Below the pieces are notes generated by a model. The model made no database searches, was not told the origin of the DNA, and saw only the letters and a list, made by a program, of their open reading frames with translations. The position numbers and the translations under genes were made by a program. 64,000 bases of DNA from Pollutimonas thiosulfatoxidans (GTDB lineage Bacteria; Pseudomonadota; Gammaproteobacteria; Burkholderiales; Burkholderiaceae_B). The stretch is taken from contig NZ_CP022987.1 of assembly GCF_004022565.1 (NCBI RefSeq), positions 2,852,001-2,916,000 on the forward strand. Reading direction: 5' to 3'. This document shows, in pieces, positions 44,327 to 53,719 of this stretch (its first letter is position 1; the number at the start of each line of letters is the position of its first letter).

Positions 44327-46210
44327 ATGACCTATACCGGAGACCACCAGTTCGTCGAACAACTTGCGCGGCCGGGCCTGTCGCCGCAGGCGGTCGCCCA
44401 GACGATACTGGATGGGTTCAATCGTCACTATTCCTTGTTTCGTTATGGCGCGCAACGGGCCAAGGCGTTGTTTGAATCGGGCAACTGGCGTGGCATACAG
44501 CAGCTATCACAAGAGCGCATCGAGTACTACGACACGCGGGTGCATGAGTGCACCGCCAAACTGACGCTCGCCCTGAAGGGCAGCGACGCCAGTCCGCGCG
44601 GGGCGTCGGCCGAGCAAAGCCTGACGTCGGCGCAACTGGTCTTCTGGCAGGCGGTCAAGGCAGATTTCGTGGGCTTGCTGTCCGGACACCGCCAGCCAGA
44701 ATGCGCCGAAACCTTCTTTAATTCGGTGTCGTGCCGCATCTTGCATCGCGACTATTTCCATAACGATTTCCTGTTCGTACGGCCCGCTGTGGCGACTGAA
44801 TACCTGGACAGCAAGTTGCCCTCTTACCGGGTGTACTACCCGACCACCGAAGGGCTGGAGCCAGCCATCATCAAGATGATGGCCGACTTCGGGCTGGCCG
44901 CGCCCTTTGCCGACCTGCCCGCCGATGCCCGCCGACTGGCACGCAAGGCCATCGGCGAGCTGCGCCGTCAGCTTCCCAAGGGAGCCGGACAACGCATCGC
45001 CCCCGACTGCCAGGTGCACGTGCTTAATTCGCTGTTCTTTCGCAACAAGGGTGCCTATGCCGTAGGTCGACTGATCAACCAGGGCACGACCTATCCGTTT
45101 GCCATCGCATTGCTGCATACGCCGGCCGGACACATCCAGCTTGATGCGCTGCTGTACAGCGCAGATGACCTGAGCACCTTGTTCAGCTTCACACGCGCTT
45201 ATTTTCTGGTCGACATGGAAACGCCCGCCGCCTATGTGCATTTCCTGACAACGCTGCTGCCGCGCAAGCCCAAGGCCGAAATCTACACCACGATCGGGCT
45301 GCAAAAGCAGGGCAAGACGTTGTTCTATCGTGACTTCCTGCACCACCTCGCGCACTCGCGCGATGCCTTCGATGTCGCGCCAGGCATCAAGGGCATGGTC
45401 ATGACCGTGTTCACACTGCCTTCCTACCCCTATGTATTCAAGCTGATCCGCGATCGTATTGCCAAGGATGGCATGGATCACGCCACCGTCAGGCGCAAAT
45501 ACCAGATGGTCAAGAAGCATGATCGCGTGGGCCGCATGGCCGACACCTGGGAATATTCGCAGGTGGCGCTGCCGCGCGCCCGCTTCTCCGAGCGCCTGCT
45601 GGCCGAGCTGCGCGACCAGGTGCCCAGCCTTATCGAAGAAACCGACGAGGCCATCGTACTGCGGCATGTGTATATTGAAAGACGCATGACGCCGCTTAAT
45701 ATTTTCCTGGGGCGGGCCGCGGATCCAGTCCTGGAGAAAGCAGTCAAGGGCTATGGGGATGCCATACGCGAACTGGCCGCCGCCAATATCTTCCCGGGCG
45801 ACATGCTGTTCAAGAACTTTGGCGTTACGCGCCTGGGCCGCGTTGTGTTTTATGATTACGACGAGATCCAACGCATGACGGAAATGAACTTCAGGCGCAT
45901 ACCGCCCGCCCCCCATCCCGAAGCGGAAATGTCCGGAGAGATCTGGTACCCGGTCGGCCCCAATGATGTCTTTCCCGAAGAGTTTCGTCCTTTTTTGCTT
46001 GGCGACCCGCGCGTACACGCCGCCTTCATGAAGTACCACGCGCCGCTGCTGGACGCACAGTGGTGGCAAGCCTGCCGCGACCGCGCCGCACAAGGCCGTA
46101 TCGAAGATATATTCCCTTATGACAGCGACCGACGCCTGCATGCTTATGCGACAGCGCCGGTTGCACAGACCACTTATCAATCCATGCACTCAGGAGACCT
46201 TCATGTCTGA
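44327..46210 (+). CDS. aceK: Isocitrate dehydrogenase kinase/phosphatase
   Basis: A 627-residue bifunctional enzyme that phosphorylates and dephosphorylates isocitrate dehydrogenase, diverting isocitrate to the glyoxylate shunt. The N-terminal regulatory domain and C-terminal kinase domain are full length; kinase features include GIKGMVMTVFTLPSYPYVFKLIRDR (ATP-binding), HVYIERRMTPLNIFL and FKNFGVTRLGRVVFYDYDEI. The start ATG at 44327 follows liuA by 65 bases; a longer frame upstream is an alternative frame of liuA. It overlaps the thiolase gene by 8 bases, so it is translationally coupled into the liu operon, an unusual location. Confidence 0.93.
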   Translation: MTYTGDHQFVEQLARPGLSPQAVAQTILDGFNRHYSLFRYGAQRAKALFESGNWRGIQQLSQERIEYYDTRVHECTAKLTLALKGSDASPRGASAEQSLTSAQLVFWQAVKADFVGLLSGHRQPECAETFFNSVSCRILHRDYFHNDFLFVRPAVATEYLDSKLPSYRVYYPTTEGLEPAIIKMMADFGLAAPFADLPADARRLARKAIGELRRQLPKGAGQRIAPDCQVHVLNSLFFRNKGAYAVGRLINQGTTYPFAIALLHTPAGHIQLDALLYSADDLSTLFSFTRAYFLVDMETPAAYVHFLTTLLPRKPKAEIYTTIGLQKQGKTLFYRDFLHHLAHSRDAFDVAPGIKGMVMTVFTLPSYPYVFKLIRDRIAKDGMDHATVRRKYQMVKKHDRVGRMADTWEYSQVALPRARFSERLLAELRDQVPSLIEETDEAIVLRHVYIERRMTPLNIFLGRAADPVLEKAVKGYGDAIRELAAANIFPGDMLFKNFGVTRLGRVVFYDYDEIQRMTEMNFRRIPPAPHPEAEMSGEIWYPVGPNDVFPEEFRPFLLGDPRVHAAFMKYHAPLLDAQWWQACRDRAAQGRIEDIFPYDSDRRLHAYATAPVAQTTYQSMHSGDLHV

Positions 46211-47384
46211 TCCTATCGTTTTAGTTTCCGTTGCCCGTACCCCCATGGGCGGTATGATGGGCAGCCTTTCCGGCCTGGCCGCCCACGAACTTGGCTCCGT
46301 CGTCATCAAGGCCGCCATGGAGCGCGCCGGCATTTCGGGCGACGACGTCGATGAAGTCATCATGGGCAACGTGCTGCAGGCGGGCCAGGGCCAGGCGCCT
46401 GCGCGTCAGGCGGCTCTGGGCGCCGGCCTGCCACTGGGCGTGGGCTGCACCACCATCCACAAGGTCTGCGGCTCGGGCCTGAAAGCCGCCATGTTTGGCC
46501 ACGACATCATCGTCGCGGGCAGTGCCGATGTGGTGGTTGCAGGCGGCCAGGAAAGCATGAGCAACGCGCCCTACTTGTTACTGCGCGGCCGCCAAGGCTA
46601 TCGCTATGGCCACTCCACCGTCTACGATCACATGGCGCTGGACGGCCTGGAAGACGCTTACCAACGCGGCACAGCCATGGGCGTGTTTGCCGAAGATTGC
46701 GCCGACAAATACTCCTTTACGCGCGAGCAGCAGGATGCTTTCTCGTTGGAGTCGCTGCGACGCGCACGTGCCGCCAGTGAAGACGGCAGCTTCAAATGGG
46801 AGATCGCCCCGGTAACCGTGGCTGGCCGCAAGGGCGACACCATCATCGATACCGACGAAGCGCCTACCAAAGCCATGCCCGAAAAAGTCCCCACGCTGAA
46901 GCCGGCTTTCAAAAAGGACGGCACCGTTACTGCCGCCAACTCGTCATCCATCTCGGACGGCGCAGCGGCCATGGTACTGATGCGCGAATCGACCGCCACC
47001 CGCTTGGGAGCCACCCCATTGGCACGCATCGTCGGGCATACCCAGCACTCGCAAGAGCCCGGCTGGTTCACCACCGCACCGGTGGGCGCCATCCAGAAGC
47101 TGCTGGATCGCACCGGCTGGAAGGCCGACGACGTGGACCTGTACGAAATCAACGAAGCCTTTGCCGTCGTCACCATGGCGGCCATGGTGGATCTGAAGCT
47201 GTCCCACGACAAGGTGAACATTCATGGCGGCGCTACGGCATTGGGGCATCCCATCGGTGCTTCGGGCGCACGCCTGCTGACCACGCTGGTGGGCGCGCTG
47301 CGTAAAACCGGCGGCAAGCGCGGCATTGCCAGCCTGTGCATCGGCGGCGGCGAAGCGGTGGCGCTGGCCATCGAAATGGCCTGA
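46203..47384 (+). CDS. Acetyl-CoA acetyltransferase (thiolase)
   Basis: A 393-residue biosynthetic-type thiolase. Nucleophile Cys89 lies in [12 protein letters not shown]; the catalytic histidine is in [16 protein letters not shown] and the second cysteine in [10 protein letters not shown]. Within a leucine operon it would split acetoacetyl-CoA to two acetyl-CoA, the end of the pathway. The ATG is 7 bases after CAGGAG and overlaps aceK. Confidence 0.93.
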   Translation: MSDPIVLVSVARTPMGGMMGSLSGLAAHELGSVVIKAAMERAGISGDDVDEVIMGNVLQAGQGQAPARQAALGAGLPLGVGCTTIHKVCGSGLKAAMFGHDIIVAGSADVVVAGGQESMSNAPYLLLRGRQGYRYGHSTVYDHMALDGLEDAYQRGTAMGVFAEDCADKYSFTREQQDAFSLESLRRARAASEDGSFKWEIAPVTVAGRKGDTIIDTDEAPTKAMPEKVPTLKPAFKKDGTVTAANSSSISDGAAAMVLMRESTATRLGATPLARIVGHTQHSQEPGWFTTAPVGAIQKLLDRTGWKADDVDLYEINEAFAVVTMAAMVDLKLSHDKVNIHGGATALGHPIGASGARLLTTLVGALRKTGGKRGIASLCIGGGEAVALAIEMA

Positions 47385-47394
47385 GGGAAACGCC

Positions 47395-49002
47395 ATGCCC
47401 GTGATCGAATCGCGCATCAATCCGCGCTCGCAAGCCTTCATGGATAACGCCCGCGCCATGCAGGTGCAGGTGGATGACTTGCGGCAAAAACTGCTGCAAA
47501 CTGCGCGAGGCGGCAGCGATGCGTCGCGCGCCAGGCATGTGGGGCGTGGCAAGCTCTTGCCGCGCGACCGCGTCGAGCGCCTGCTGGATCCGGGCACCCC
47601 TTTTCTGGAACTGTCCCCGTTGGCCGCACTGGACGTCTACAACAACGACGCCCCCGGTGCCGGCCTGATCACTGGCATAGGGCGGGTGGCCGGCGTGGAA
47701 TGCGTCGTGGTCTGCAACGACGCCACCGTCAAGGGTGGCACCTACTACCCCCTGACGGTTAAAAAACACCTGCGGGCGCAGGAAATTGCCCAGCAGAACC
47801 GCCTGCCATGCATCTATCTGGTGGACTCGGGCGGCGCCAACCTGCCCAATCAGGACGAGGTCTTCCCCGACCGCGACCACTTCGGACGCATCTTCTATAA
47901 CCAGGCCAATATGTCGGCGCAGGGCATTGCCCAGATCGCCGTGGTCATGGGCTCTTGCACGGCTGGGGGCGCCTATGTGCCGGCCATGAGCGATGAGTCC
48001 ATCATCGTCAAGGACCAGGGCACGATCTTCCTGGGTGGTCCGCCGCTGGTCAAGGCCGCCACGGGCGAAGTCGTTACCGCTGAAGATCTGGGCGGCGGCG
48101 ACGTACACACCCGCTTGTCGGGCGTGGCCGACCACCTGGCCAATAACGACCTGCATGCCCTGAACCTGGCGCGTAATGCCATAGCGCGGCTCAACCATCG
48201 CAAGCCCGACCAGCTGCAGCGCAAACCCTATGCCGAGCCACTATTCGATCCGCAAGAGCTCAATGGCATCATCCCGCAGGATACGCGCAAGCCTTATGAC
48301 GTGCGCGAGGTCATCGCCCGCATTGTGGACGGCTCGGTATTCGACGAGTTCAAGGCCCGTTTTGGCACCACATTGATCACCGGCTTTGCCCATATTCACG
48401 GCATGCCGGTGGGCATCATCGCCAACAACGGCATCTTGTTCTCGGAAGCGGCGCAAAAGGGCACGCACTTTATCGAGCTATGCTGCCAGCGCAAGATCCC
48501 GCTGGTGTTCCTGCAGAACATCAGCGGTTTCATGGTGGGCCGCAAGTACGAGAACGAAGGCATCGCCCGCCATGGCGCAAAAATGGTGACGGCGGTTTCG
48601 ACGGCATCGGTGCCCAAGTTCACCATACTGATCGGCGGTTCGTTTGGTGCGGGCAATTACGGCATGTGCGGCCGCGCCTTCGGCCCCCGGCTACTCTTTC
48701 TGTGGCCTAACGCCCGTATATCGGTCATGGGCGGCGAGCAGGCGGCCAGCGTACTGGCCACCGTGCGGCGCGACGGCATCGAAGGCAAGGGCGGCACCTG
48801 GAGCACGGAAGACGAAGAAGCCTTCAAGGCGCCCATACGCGATCAATACGAAAAGGAAGGGCATCCTTATTACGCCACCGCCAGACTGTGGGACGACGGC
48901 ATCATCATGCCCTCGGATACCCGACGTGTGCTGGCGCTGGGCCTATCGGCGGCGCTCAATGCCCCTATCGAGGACACCCGCTTCGGCGTGTTCCGCATGT
49001 AA
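47395..49002 (+). CDS. liuB: 3-methylcrotonyl-CoA carboxylase, carboxyltransferase (beta) subunit
   Basis: A 535-residue carboxyltransferase of the MccB type, converting 3-methylcrotonyl-CoA to 3-methylglutaconyl-CoA with LiuD. Typical motifs include [21 protein letters not shown], the oxyanion region [33 protein letters not shown], and in the C half [25 protein letters not shown] and [10 protein letters not shown]. The family-specific GGANLP and EQAASVL distinguish it from the two other carboxyltransferases in the window. It starts 10 bases after the thiolase stop. Confidence 0.95.
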   Translation: MPVIESRINPRSQAFMDNARAMQVQVDDLRQKLLQTARGGSDASRARHVGRGKLLPRDRVERLLDPGTPFLELSPLAALDVYNNDAPGAGLITGIGRVAGVECVVVCNDATVKGGTYYPLTVKKHLRAQEIAQQNRLPCIYLVDSGGANLPNQDEVFPDRDHFGRIFYNQANMSAQGIAQIAVVMGSCTAGGAYVPAMSDESIIVKDQGTIFLGGPPLVKAATGEVVTAEDLGGGDVHTRLSGVADHLANNDLHALNLARNAIARLNHRKPDQLQRKPYAEPLFDPQELNGIIPQDTRKPYDVREVIARIVDGSVFDEFKARFGTTLITGFAHIHGMPVGIIANNGILFSEAAQKGTHFIELCCQRKIPLVFLQNISGFMVGRKYENEGIARHGAKMVTAVSTASVPKFTILIGGSFGAGNYGMCGRAFGPRLLFLWPNARISVMGGEQAASVLATVRRDGIEGKGGTWSTEDEEAFKAPIRDQYEKEGHPYYATARLWDDGIIMPSDTRRVLALGLSAALNAPIEDTRFGVFRM

Positions 49003-49017
49003 TCTAAGGAGCCGCAA

Positions 49018-51036
49018 GTGTTCACCACTTTACTGATCGCCAATCGCGGAGAAATCGCCTGCCGCGTAGCCGCTACCGCGCGCCGCATGGGGCTGCGCAC
49101 AGTGGCCGTGTATTCCGATGCCGATGCCACGGCCCGCCATGTGGCGGCCTGCGATAGCGCGGTCCATATCGGCGGGCCCGAACCGCGCGAGAGCTACCTG
49201 CGCGGCGACGCCATCCTGGCCGCGGCACGGCAGATGGGGGCCCAGGCCATACATCCCGGCTATGGATTTTTGTCCGAGAACGAAGGCTTTGCGCAGGCCT
49301 GCGCCGACGCCGGCATCGTGTTCGTGGGTCCGCCCAATAGCGCCATCGCCGCCATGGGCAGCAAATCCGCCGCCAAAACATTGATGGACAAGGCCGGTGT
49401 GCCACTGGTGCCCGGCTACCACGGCGACAACCAGGACCCGCAGTTCCTGCAGGACCAGGCCGACGCCATGGGCTACCCCGTCCTCATCAAGGCCAGCGCC
49501 GGCGGGGGTGGCAAAGGCATGCGCATCGTCGAGTCCAGCGCCGACTTCGCGGCAGCGCTGGCCTCGTGTCAGCGGGAAGCCGCCAGCAGTTTCGGCGACG
49601 ACAAGGTCTTGATCGAGCGCTATCTGCAAAAGCCGCGTCATATCGAAATACAGGTCTTTGCCGACACCCATGGCAATGCGGTTTACCTGTTCGAGCGCGA
49701 CTGCTCAGTGCAGCGTCGCCATCAAAAAGTCATCGAAGAAGCGCCCGCGCCGGGCATGACCGAAGCACGCCGCCGGGCCATGGGCGAAGCGGCGGTCGCA
49801 GCGGCCCGGGCCGTCAACTATGTTGGTGCCGGCACCGTCGAATTCATTGTCGAGCCGGACGGCCGCTTTTATTTCATGGAAATGAATACCCGCCTGCAAG
49901 TGGAACACCCGGTAACGGAGATGATCACCGGCCACGACCTGGTCGAATGGCAGCTACGGGTTGCAGCAGGCGAAGCCCTGCCGGTTACACAGGCAGAGCT
50001 TGCTATCACCGGCCACGCCATCGAGGCACGCATCTATGCCGAGAACCCCGACAACGGCTTCCTGCCGTCCATCGGCACGCTGACCGCCTTGAACTTCCCG
50101 CCACACAGCGCCTTTCGCAACGCCGACATCCGCGTGGACGGCGGCGTGCAGGCAGGCGACAGCATCAGCCCCTATTACGATCCGATGATCGCCAAACTGA
50201 TCGTGCATGGGGCCGATCGAGAACAAGCGCGCGCCCGCATGGTGCAGGCGCTGGGACAGGTGCAAGCGGTGGGCGTACAGACCAATATCGCCTTCCTGCG
50301 TCGGCTGATGCTTGATAGCGCCTTCGCCAGCGCTGACCTGGACACCGGCCTGATCGCACGGCGACATGACAGCTTGTTTCCGCCTGTCGAGCCGGCCCCC
50401 GGCCGCATCCTCGCGTTGGCGCTGGCGGGGCTGCAGGCCCAGCGGGGCTTGCGTCATTCGCGGCTACTGCAGAATGCCGCTGCGGCCGATCCCTGGGCGC
50501 AACGCGATGGCTGGCGTATCGCCGGGGCCTATGAACAAACCACTACGCTGCTGGATGGCGAATTCGCTCACGATGTGTCCGTCAAGCGTCACGGCGCGAC
50601 GTGGGCGCTGGCCCACGGCGATAGTACGCAAACGCTGGAATGGGATGCGCAGGCCGTCGATGCAGCTCAGTATCAGCTACGCATCCGGCTGGACGGCGCC
50701 GATGCGTCGGGCACCATCATCTTCCGCGGTGAAGACATCCACGTTTTCGCCGACGGTATCGTGCGCGTGCTGAAGGTACACGACCCGGTCGAACATGCCC
50801 AGGACGCGGCCGGCGCGCATGGCGGCGGGTTGACTGCCCCCATGCCGGGCAAAATCATTGCCATCGCCGTAAAGCCGGGCGACGCCGTCAAAAGCGGTCA
50901 GACCCTGCTGGTGATGGAGGCCATGAAAATGGAACACGCCATCATGGCGCCCACGGACGGAACGGTAGAGGAAATTTTCTTCGAGGTAGGCGATCAGGTG
51001 GCCGACGGGGCCGAGCTGGCATCGCTGACCGACTAG
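49018..51036 (+). CDS. liuD: 3-methylcrotonyl-CoA carboxylase, biotin-containing (alpha) subunit
   Basis: A 672-residue protein joining biotin carboxylase (about 1-450, KASAGGGGKGMRIV; MNTRLQVEHPVTEMITG), a linker and a C-terminal biotinyl domain with the modified lysine in VMEAMKMEHAIMAPTDG. GTG at 49018 follows AAGGAGC by 6 bases. It works with LiuB; fusion of carboxylase and carrier is normal for this enzyme, in contrast to the split subunits at 34-38 kb. It is the last gene of the liu operon here. Confidence 0.95.
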   Translation: MFTTLLIANRGEIACRVAATARRMGLRTVAVYSDADATARHVAACDSAVHIGGPEPRESYLRGDAILAAARQMGAQAIHPGYGFLSENEGFAQACADAGIVFVGPPNSAIAAMGSKSAAKTLMDKAGVPLVPGYHGDNQDPQFLQDQADAMGYPVLIKASAGGGGKGMRIVESSADFAAALASCQREAASSFGDDKVLIERYLQKPRHIEIQVFADTHGNAVYLFERDCSVQRRHQKVIEEAPAPGMTEARRRAMGEAAVAAARAVNYVGAGTVEFIVEPDGRFYFMEMNTRLQVEHPVTEMITGHDLVEWQLRVAAGEALPVTQAELAITGHAIEARIYAENPDNGFLPSIGTLTALNFPPHSAFRNADIRVDGGVQAGDSISPYYDPMIAKLIVHGADREQARARMVQALGQVQAVGVQTNIAFLRRLMLDSAFASADLDTGLIARRHDSLFPPVEPAPGRILALALAGLQAQRGLRHSRLLQNAAAADPWAQRDGWRIAGAYEQTTTLLDGEFAHDVSVKRHGATWALAHGDSTQTLEWDAQAVDAAQYQLRIRLDGADASGTIIFRGEDIHVFADGIVRVLKVHDPVEHAQDAAGAHGGGLTAPMPGKIIAIAVKPGDAVKSGQTLLVMEAMKMEHAIMAPTDGTVEEIFFEVGDQVADGAELASLTD

Positions 51037-51057
51037 CCGGCCATCAGCTAGCGGCTA
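51034..51057. other. Inverted repeat between convergent liuD and aldolase genes
   Basis: TAGCCG (51034-51039) and CGGCTA (51052-51057) surround the two opposed stop codons. It could help end both transcripts, but the stem is short and no T run follows. Confidence 0.25.
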
Positions 51058-52214
51058 AGGCCGCGCGCCGAGATGGGCCATACGCCCTCGACCTTGTCGC
51101 CGCGGATGGCCACCAGGCTGTCATGCAGGTTGAAGGTGGGGTCGCAATGCGAGGGCACCAGACGTAGCTTTTGGCCCAGCGCCGGGCGATCCGATGGCGA
51201 GGCGGCATGCAAGATGCAGTGCTCATCGTGCACGGCCACACAGCGCAAGCCATCGTGGCCCAGCAGTTCGGGCGCGCCGCTTTCCGTGCTGGTTGATTTC
51301 AACCCGAAGTCAAGCACGGCGCGGTCAGCAGTCGGCGTGCTCATCACCGTGCCCAGCAAAAACAGGCTGTGCCGGAAGGCCAGGGCCTCGCCCCAATCGA
51401 TGCTGCCGTAATCGGTATCCATAAAGGCATAGCTGCCTGCCTGAATTTCGGTGTAGACGCCGCTGGCCACGTCGAACACGGCGGTCCCGGTTCCGCCCCC
51501 CGTAACGATGGAGCAAGGGATGCCGGCCAGCTTCAGCGCATCAAGGTGACGGCGCACTAGACGAGCGGCCTTATCGCAGGCCTTCTGGCGCTGGTCCAGC
51601 GACCGCTTGTGCTGCAATCCGCCGTGGTAGGCCTGAACGCCCAGGAAGGACAAGCCGGGCAAAGACTGCAGCATGCTGGCAAGTTCCACCGTAGCCTCCG
51701 GCGTCTGTACGCCGCAACGCTTCTGGCCCACATCGATCTCGATCAGGACGCCGATGCTCGCCTTATGCTCCAGCATGGCCTCGGACAGCGCCTGCGCCGC
51801 CTGCGCATCGTCGACGCAGACCGTCAGGCGCGCGCGCCGGGCCAGCTCGGCCAGCAAGCGCAATTTGGCCGCTCCGACCACCTCGTTGCTGATGTGGATG
51901 TCGCGCAGGCCGGCAGCCACAAAGGGCAAGGCCTCGGATACCTTCTGGCAGCAAATGCCCACGGCACCCAATGCCACCTGGCGCAGCGCGACCTCGGGGC
52001 AGCGATGCGCCTTGGCATGCGGACGCAAGGCAACGCCGTGGCGCTCGGCAAGCACTTGCATCGTGCGCAGGTTGTCTTCAAATGCATCCAGATCCAGCAG
52101 CAATGCAGGCGTGTCTACCAAGGAGCACGCATCGCCCGGATGCGCGGCAGGCGGCAAAAGCGTTGTAGTGGCGGCTTCGGGCTCGTGCGCCTGCGCCTGC
52201 TTGACCTCAACCAT
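51048..52214 (-). CDS. D-threonine aldolase-like (DSD1 family) PLP enzyme
   Basis: A 388-residue fold-type III PLP enzyme. Lys68 in RPHAKAHRCPE is the PLP lysine; the alanine-racemase-like barrel is followed by a C-terminal domain with the metal ligands in VPSHCDPTFNLHD. Such enzymes cleave D-threonine, D-3-hydroxyaspartate or similar beta-hydroxy D-amino acids to glycine and an aldehyde or keto acid. The precise substrate is unclear. It converges with liuD. Confidence 0.87.
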   Translation of the reverse strand: MVEVKQAQAHEPEAATTTLLPPAAHPGDACSLVDTPALLLDLDAFEDNLRTMQVLAERHGVALRPHAKAHRCPEVALRQVALGAVGICCQKVSEALPFVAAGLRDIHISNEVVGAAKLRLLAELARRARLTVCVDDAQAAQALSEAMLEHKASIGVLIEIDVGQKRCGVQTPEATVELASMLQSLPGLSFLGVQAYHGGLQHKRSLDQRQKACDKAARLVRRHLDALKLAGIPCSIVTGGGTGTAVFDVASGVYTEIQAGSYAFMDTDYGSIDWGEALAFRHSLFLLGTVMSTPTADRAVLDFGLKSTSTESGAPELLGHDGLRCVAVHDEHCILHAASPSDRPALGQKLRLVPSHCDPTFNLHDSLVAIRGDKVEGVWPISARGLSR

Positions 52215-52376
52215 AGCTAGCCCCCTAAAGTGCGTTTACAAGCTGTCGCCGGACGTATGCCTGCCGCAACAGGGCTATTTGCCCAGCATTGCAAATCAGC
52301 GTACAGTCACCCATAACTTTCGGTTAACTTCATATCTACTGACTTTCATAAAACGGCAACCGGAAATCGTATCCCT

Positions 52377-52838
52377 ATGTTCGATATATTGGTTTATTTG
52401 TTCGAAACCTACTATACACCGCAGGCCTGTCCGGAAGCGGATGTCCTGGCCCATAAGCTTGCCGCGGTGGGCTTCGAGGACGAAGACATCCACGACGCAC
52501 TGGGCTGGCTGCATGGGCTGGCTGAAAGCACCGAGCAGGGCGCCCAGCTTGCCCGCGAACCACAATCCGACAGCCGCCGCGTATTCACCGAGCACGAGTA
52601 CCAAACACTCGGCTCCCAGGCCATCGGCTTCATCTCCTTTCTCGAAAACTCGGGGGTTCTGCCAGCCGGCCTGCGCGAGATCCTGATTGAACGCGCACAA
52701 GCCACCCACGAATCGCCTATCTCGCTGGCCAAGATCAAGATCATCGCGCTGATGGTCCTTTGGAGCCAGGAAGCCGAGGTCGACCACCTGGTGTTCGAAG
52801 AATTGCTGGCGGACGACCACACGCGCCTGTCGCACTAA
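52377..52838 (+). CDS. smg: Smg family protein (DUF494)
   Basis: A 153-residue acidic cytoplasmic protein of the Smg/DUF494 family ([38 protein letters not shown]). It is usually found next to dprA and topoisomerase-type genes; its function is unknown. Here gluQ follows 14 bases later and topB lies 3.5 kb on. The 162-base gap before it, shared with the divergent aldolase gene, holds its promoter without a clear consensus. Confidence 0.92.
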   Translation: MFDILVYLFETYYTPQACPEADVLAHKLAAVGFEDEDIHDALGWLHGLAESTEQGAQLAREPQSDSRRVFTEHEYQTLGSQAIGFISFLENSGVLPAGLREILIERAQATHESPISLAKIKIIALMVLWSQEAEVDHLVFEELLADDHTRLSH

Positions 52839-52852
52839 GCAAGGTCGGCTGC

Positions 52853-53719
52853 ATGGCGTCATGGGCAGAACCGGGGGCGCGTCCGTATCGCGGACGCTTT
52901 GCCCCCAGCCCCAGCGGTCCGCTCCATAATGGTTCGCTACTGGCCGCCATGGCGAGCTTTCTGGACGCCCGCGTCCACCAGGGGCAATGGCTCTTGCGCA
53001 TGGAAGACATCGACACGCCGCGCGTGGTGCCGGGCGCAGACCGCGTCATCATGAACCAGCTGACGAAACTGGGCATGCACTGGGACGAGGAAATTGTTTG
53101 GCAATCACAGCGCCTGGCGCTATACCAGGCCGCTTTCGTTTCGCTGGCCGATCGCGACCTGGTCTATGGCTGCGCGTGCACGCGTCAGGAGTTGCCGGCC
53201 GAGGGACCGTACCCCGGTACCTGCAGCCGGGGGCTGCCTCCGGGGCGCCGGGCACGCGCCTGGCGCTTTCGCGTGCAGCCGGGCATTGAACACTTCCATG
53301 ATCGGTGGCAGGGCCCGCAACAACAGGACGTCACAGCGCAGACGGGCGACTTCATCATCAAGCGCGCCGATGGCCTGTGGGCTTATCAGATGGTAGTCGT
53401 GGTCGACGATGGCGAGCAGGGCATCACCCACATTGTGCGCGGACACGATCTGTTGGACTCAACGGCGCGCCAACGTATGCTGGCGCGGCAATTGGGTATA
53501 GCTTACCCGGAGGTCATGCATGTGCCGTTGCTGCGCGACAGCGCCGGGCGCAAGCTTTCCAAACAGAATCATGCCGCCGCCATGGATCTGAGCCATCCCC
53601 TGCTCACATTGGGCCGTGCGTGGCAGGCCCTGGGCTTTGACACGCTACAAGCTGGCAGTGTGGAAGCGTTCTGGACCAGGGCGCAGGAGCAGTGGGCCCA
53701 CCGCTACGGCTTGCGCTAA
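52853..53719 (+). CDS. gluQ: Glutamyl-Q tRNA(Asp) synthetase
   Basis: A 288-residue truncated glutamyl-tRNA synthetase lacking the anticodon-binding domain; it attaches glutamate to queuosine in tRNA-Asp. It has the class I signature [14 protein letters not shown], zinc-binding CACTRQEL with a following CSRGL, and the KMSKS equivalent RKLSKQNHA. The ATG at 52853 with AAGG upstream is chosen over an in-frame start at 52760 inside smg. Its end overlaps the convergent DUF2157 gene by 4 bases. Confidence 0.93.
   Translation: MASWAEPGARPYRGRFAPSPSGPLHNGSLLAAMASFLDARVHQGQWLLRMEDIDTPRVVPGADRVIMNQLTKLGMHWDEEIVWQSQRLALYQAAFVSLADRDLVYGCACTRQELPAEGPYPGTCSRGLPPGRRARAWRFRVQPGIEHFHDRWQGPQQQDVTAQTGDFIIKRADGLWAYQMVVVVDDGEQGITHIVRGHDLLDSTARQRMLARQLGIAYPEVMHVPLLRDSAGRKLSKQNHAAAMDLSHPLLTLGRAWQALGFDTLQAGSVEAFWTRAQEQWAHRYGLR

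Noticed and set aside
44507..46189. A 560-codon open frame opposite aceK
   Set aside because: It lies wholly inside aceK on the other strand, has no recognisable domain and is the usual open antisense frame of GC-rich coding DNA.
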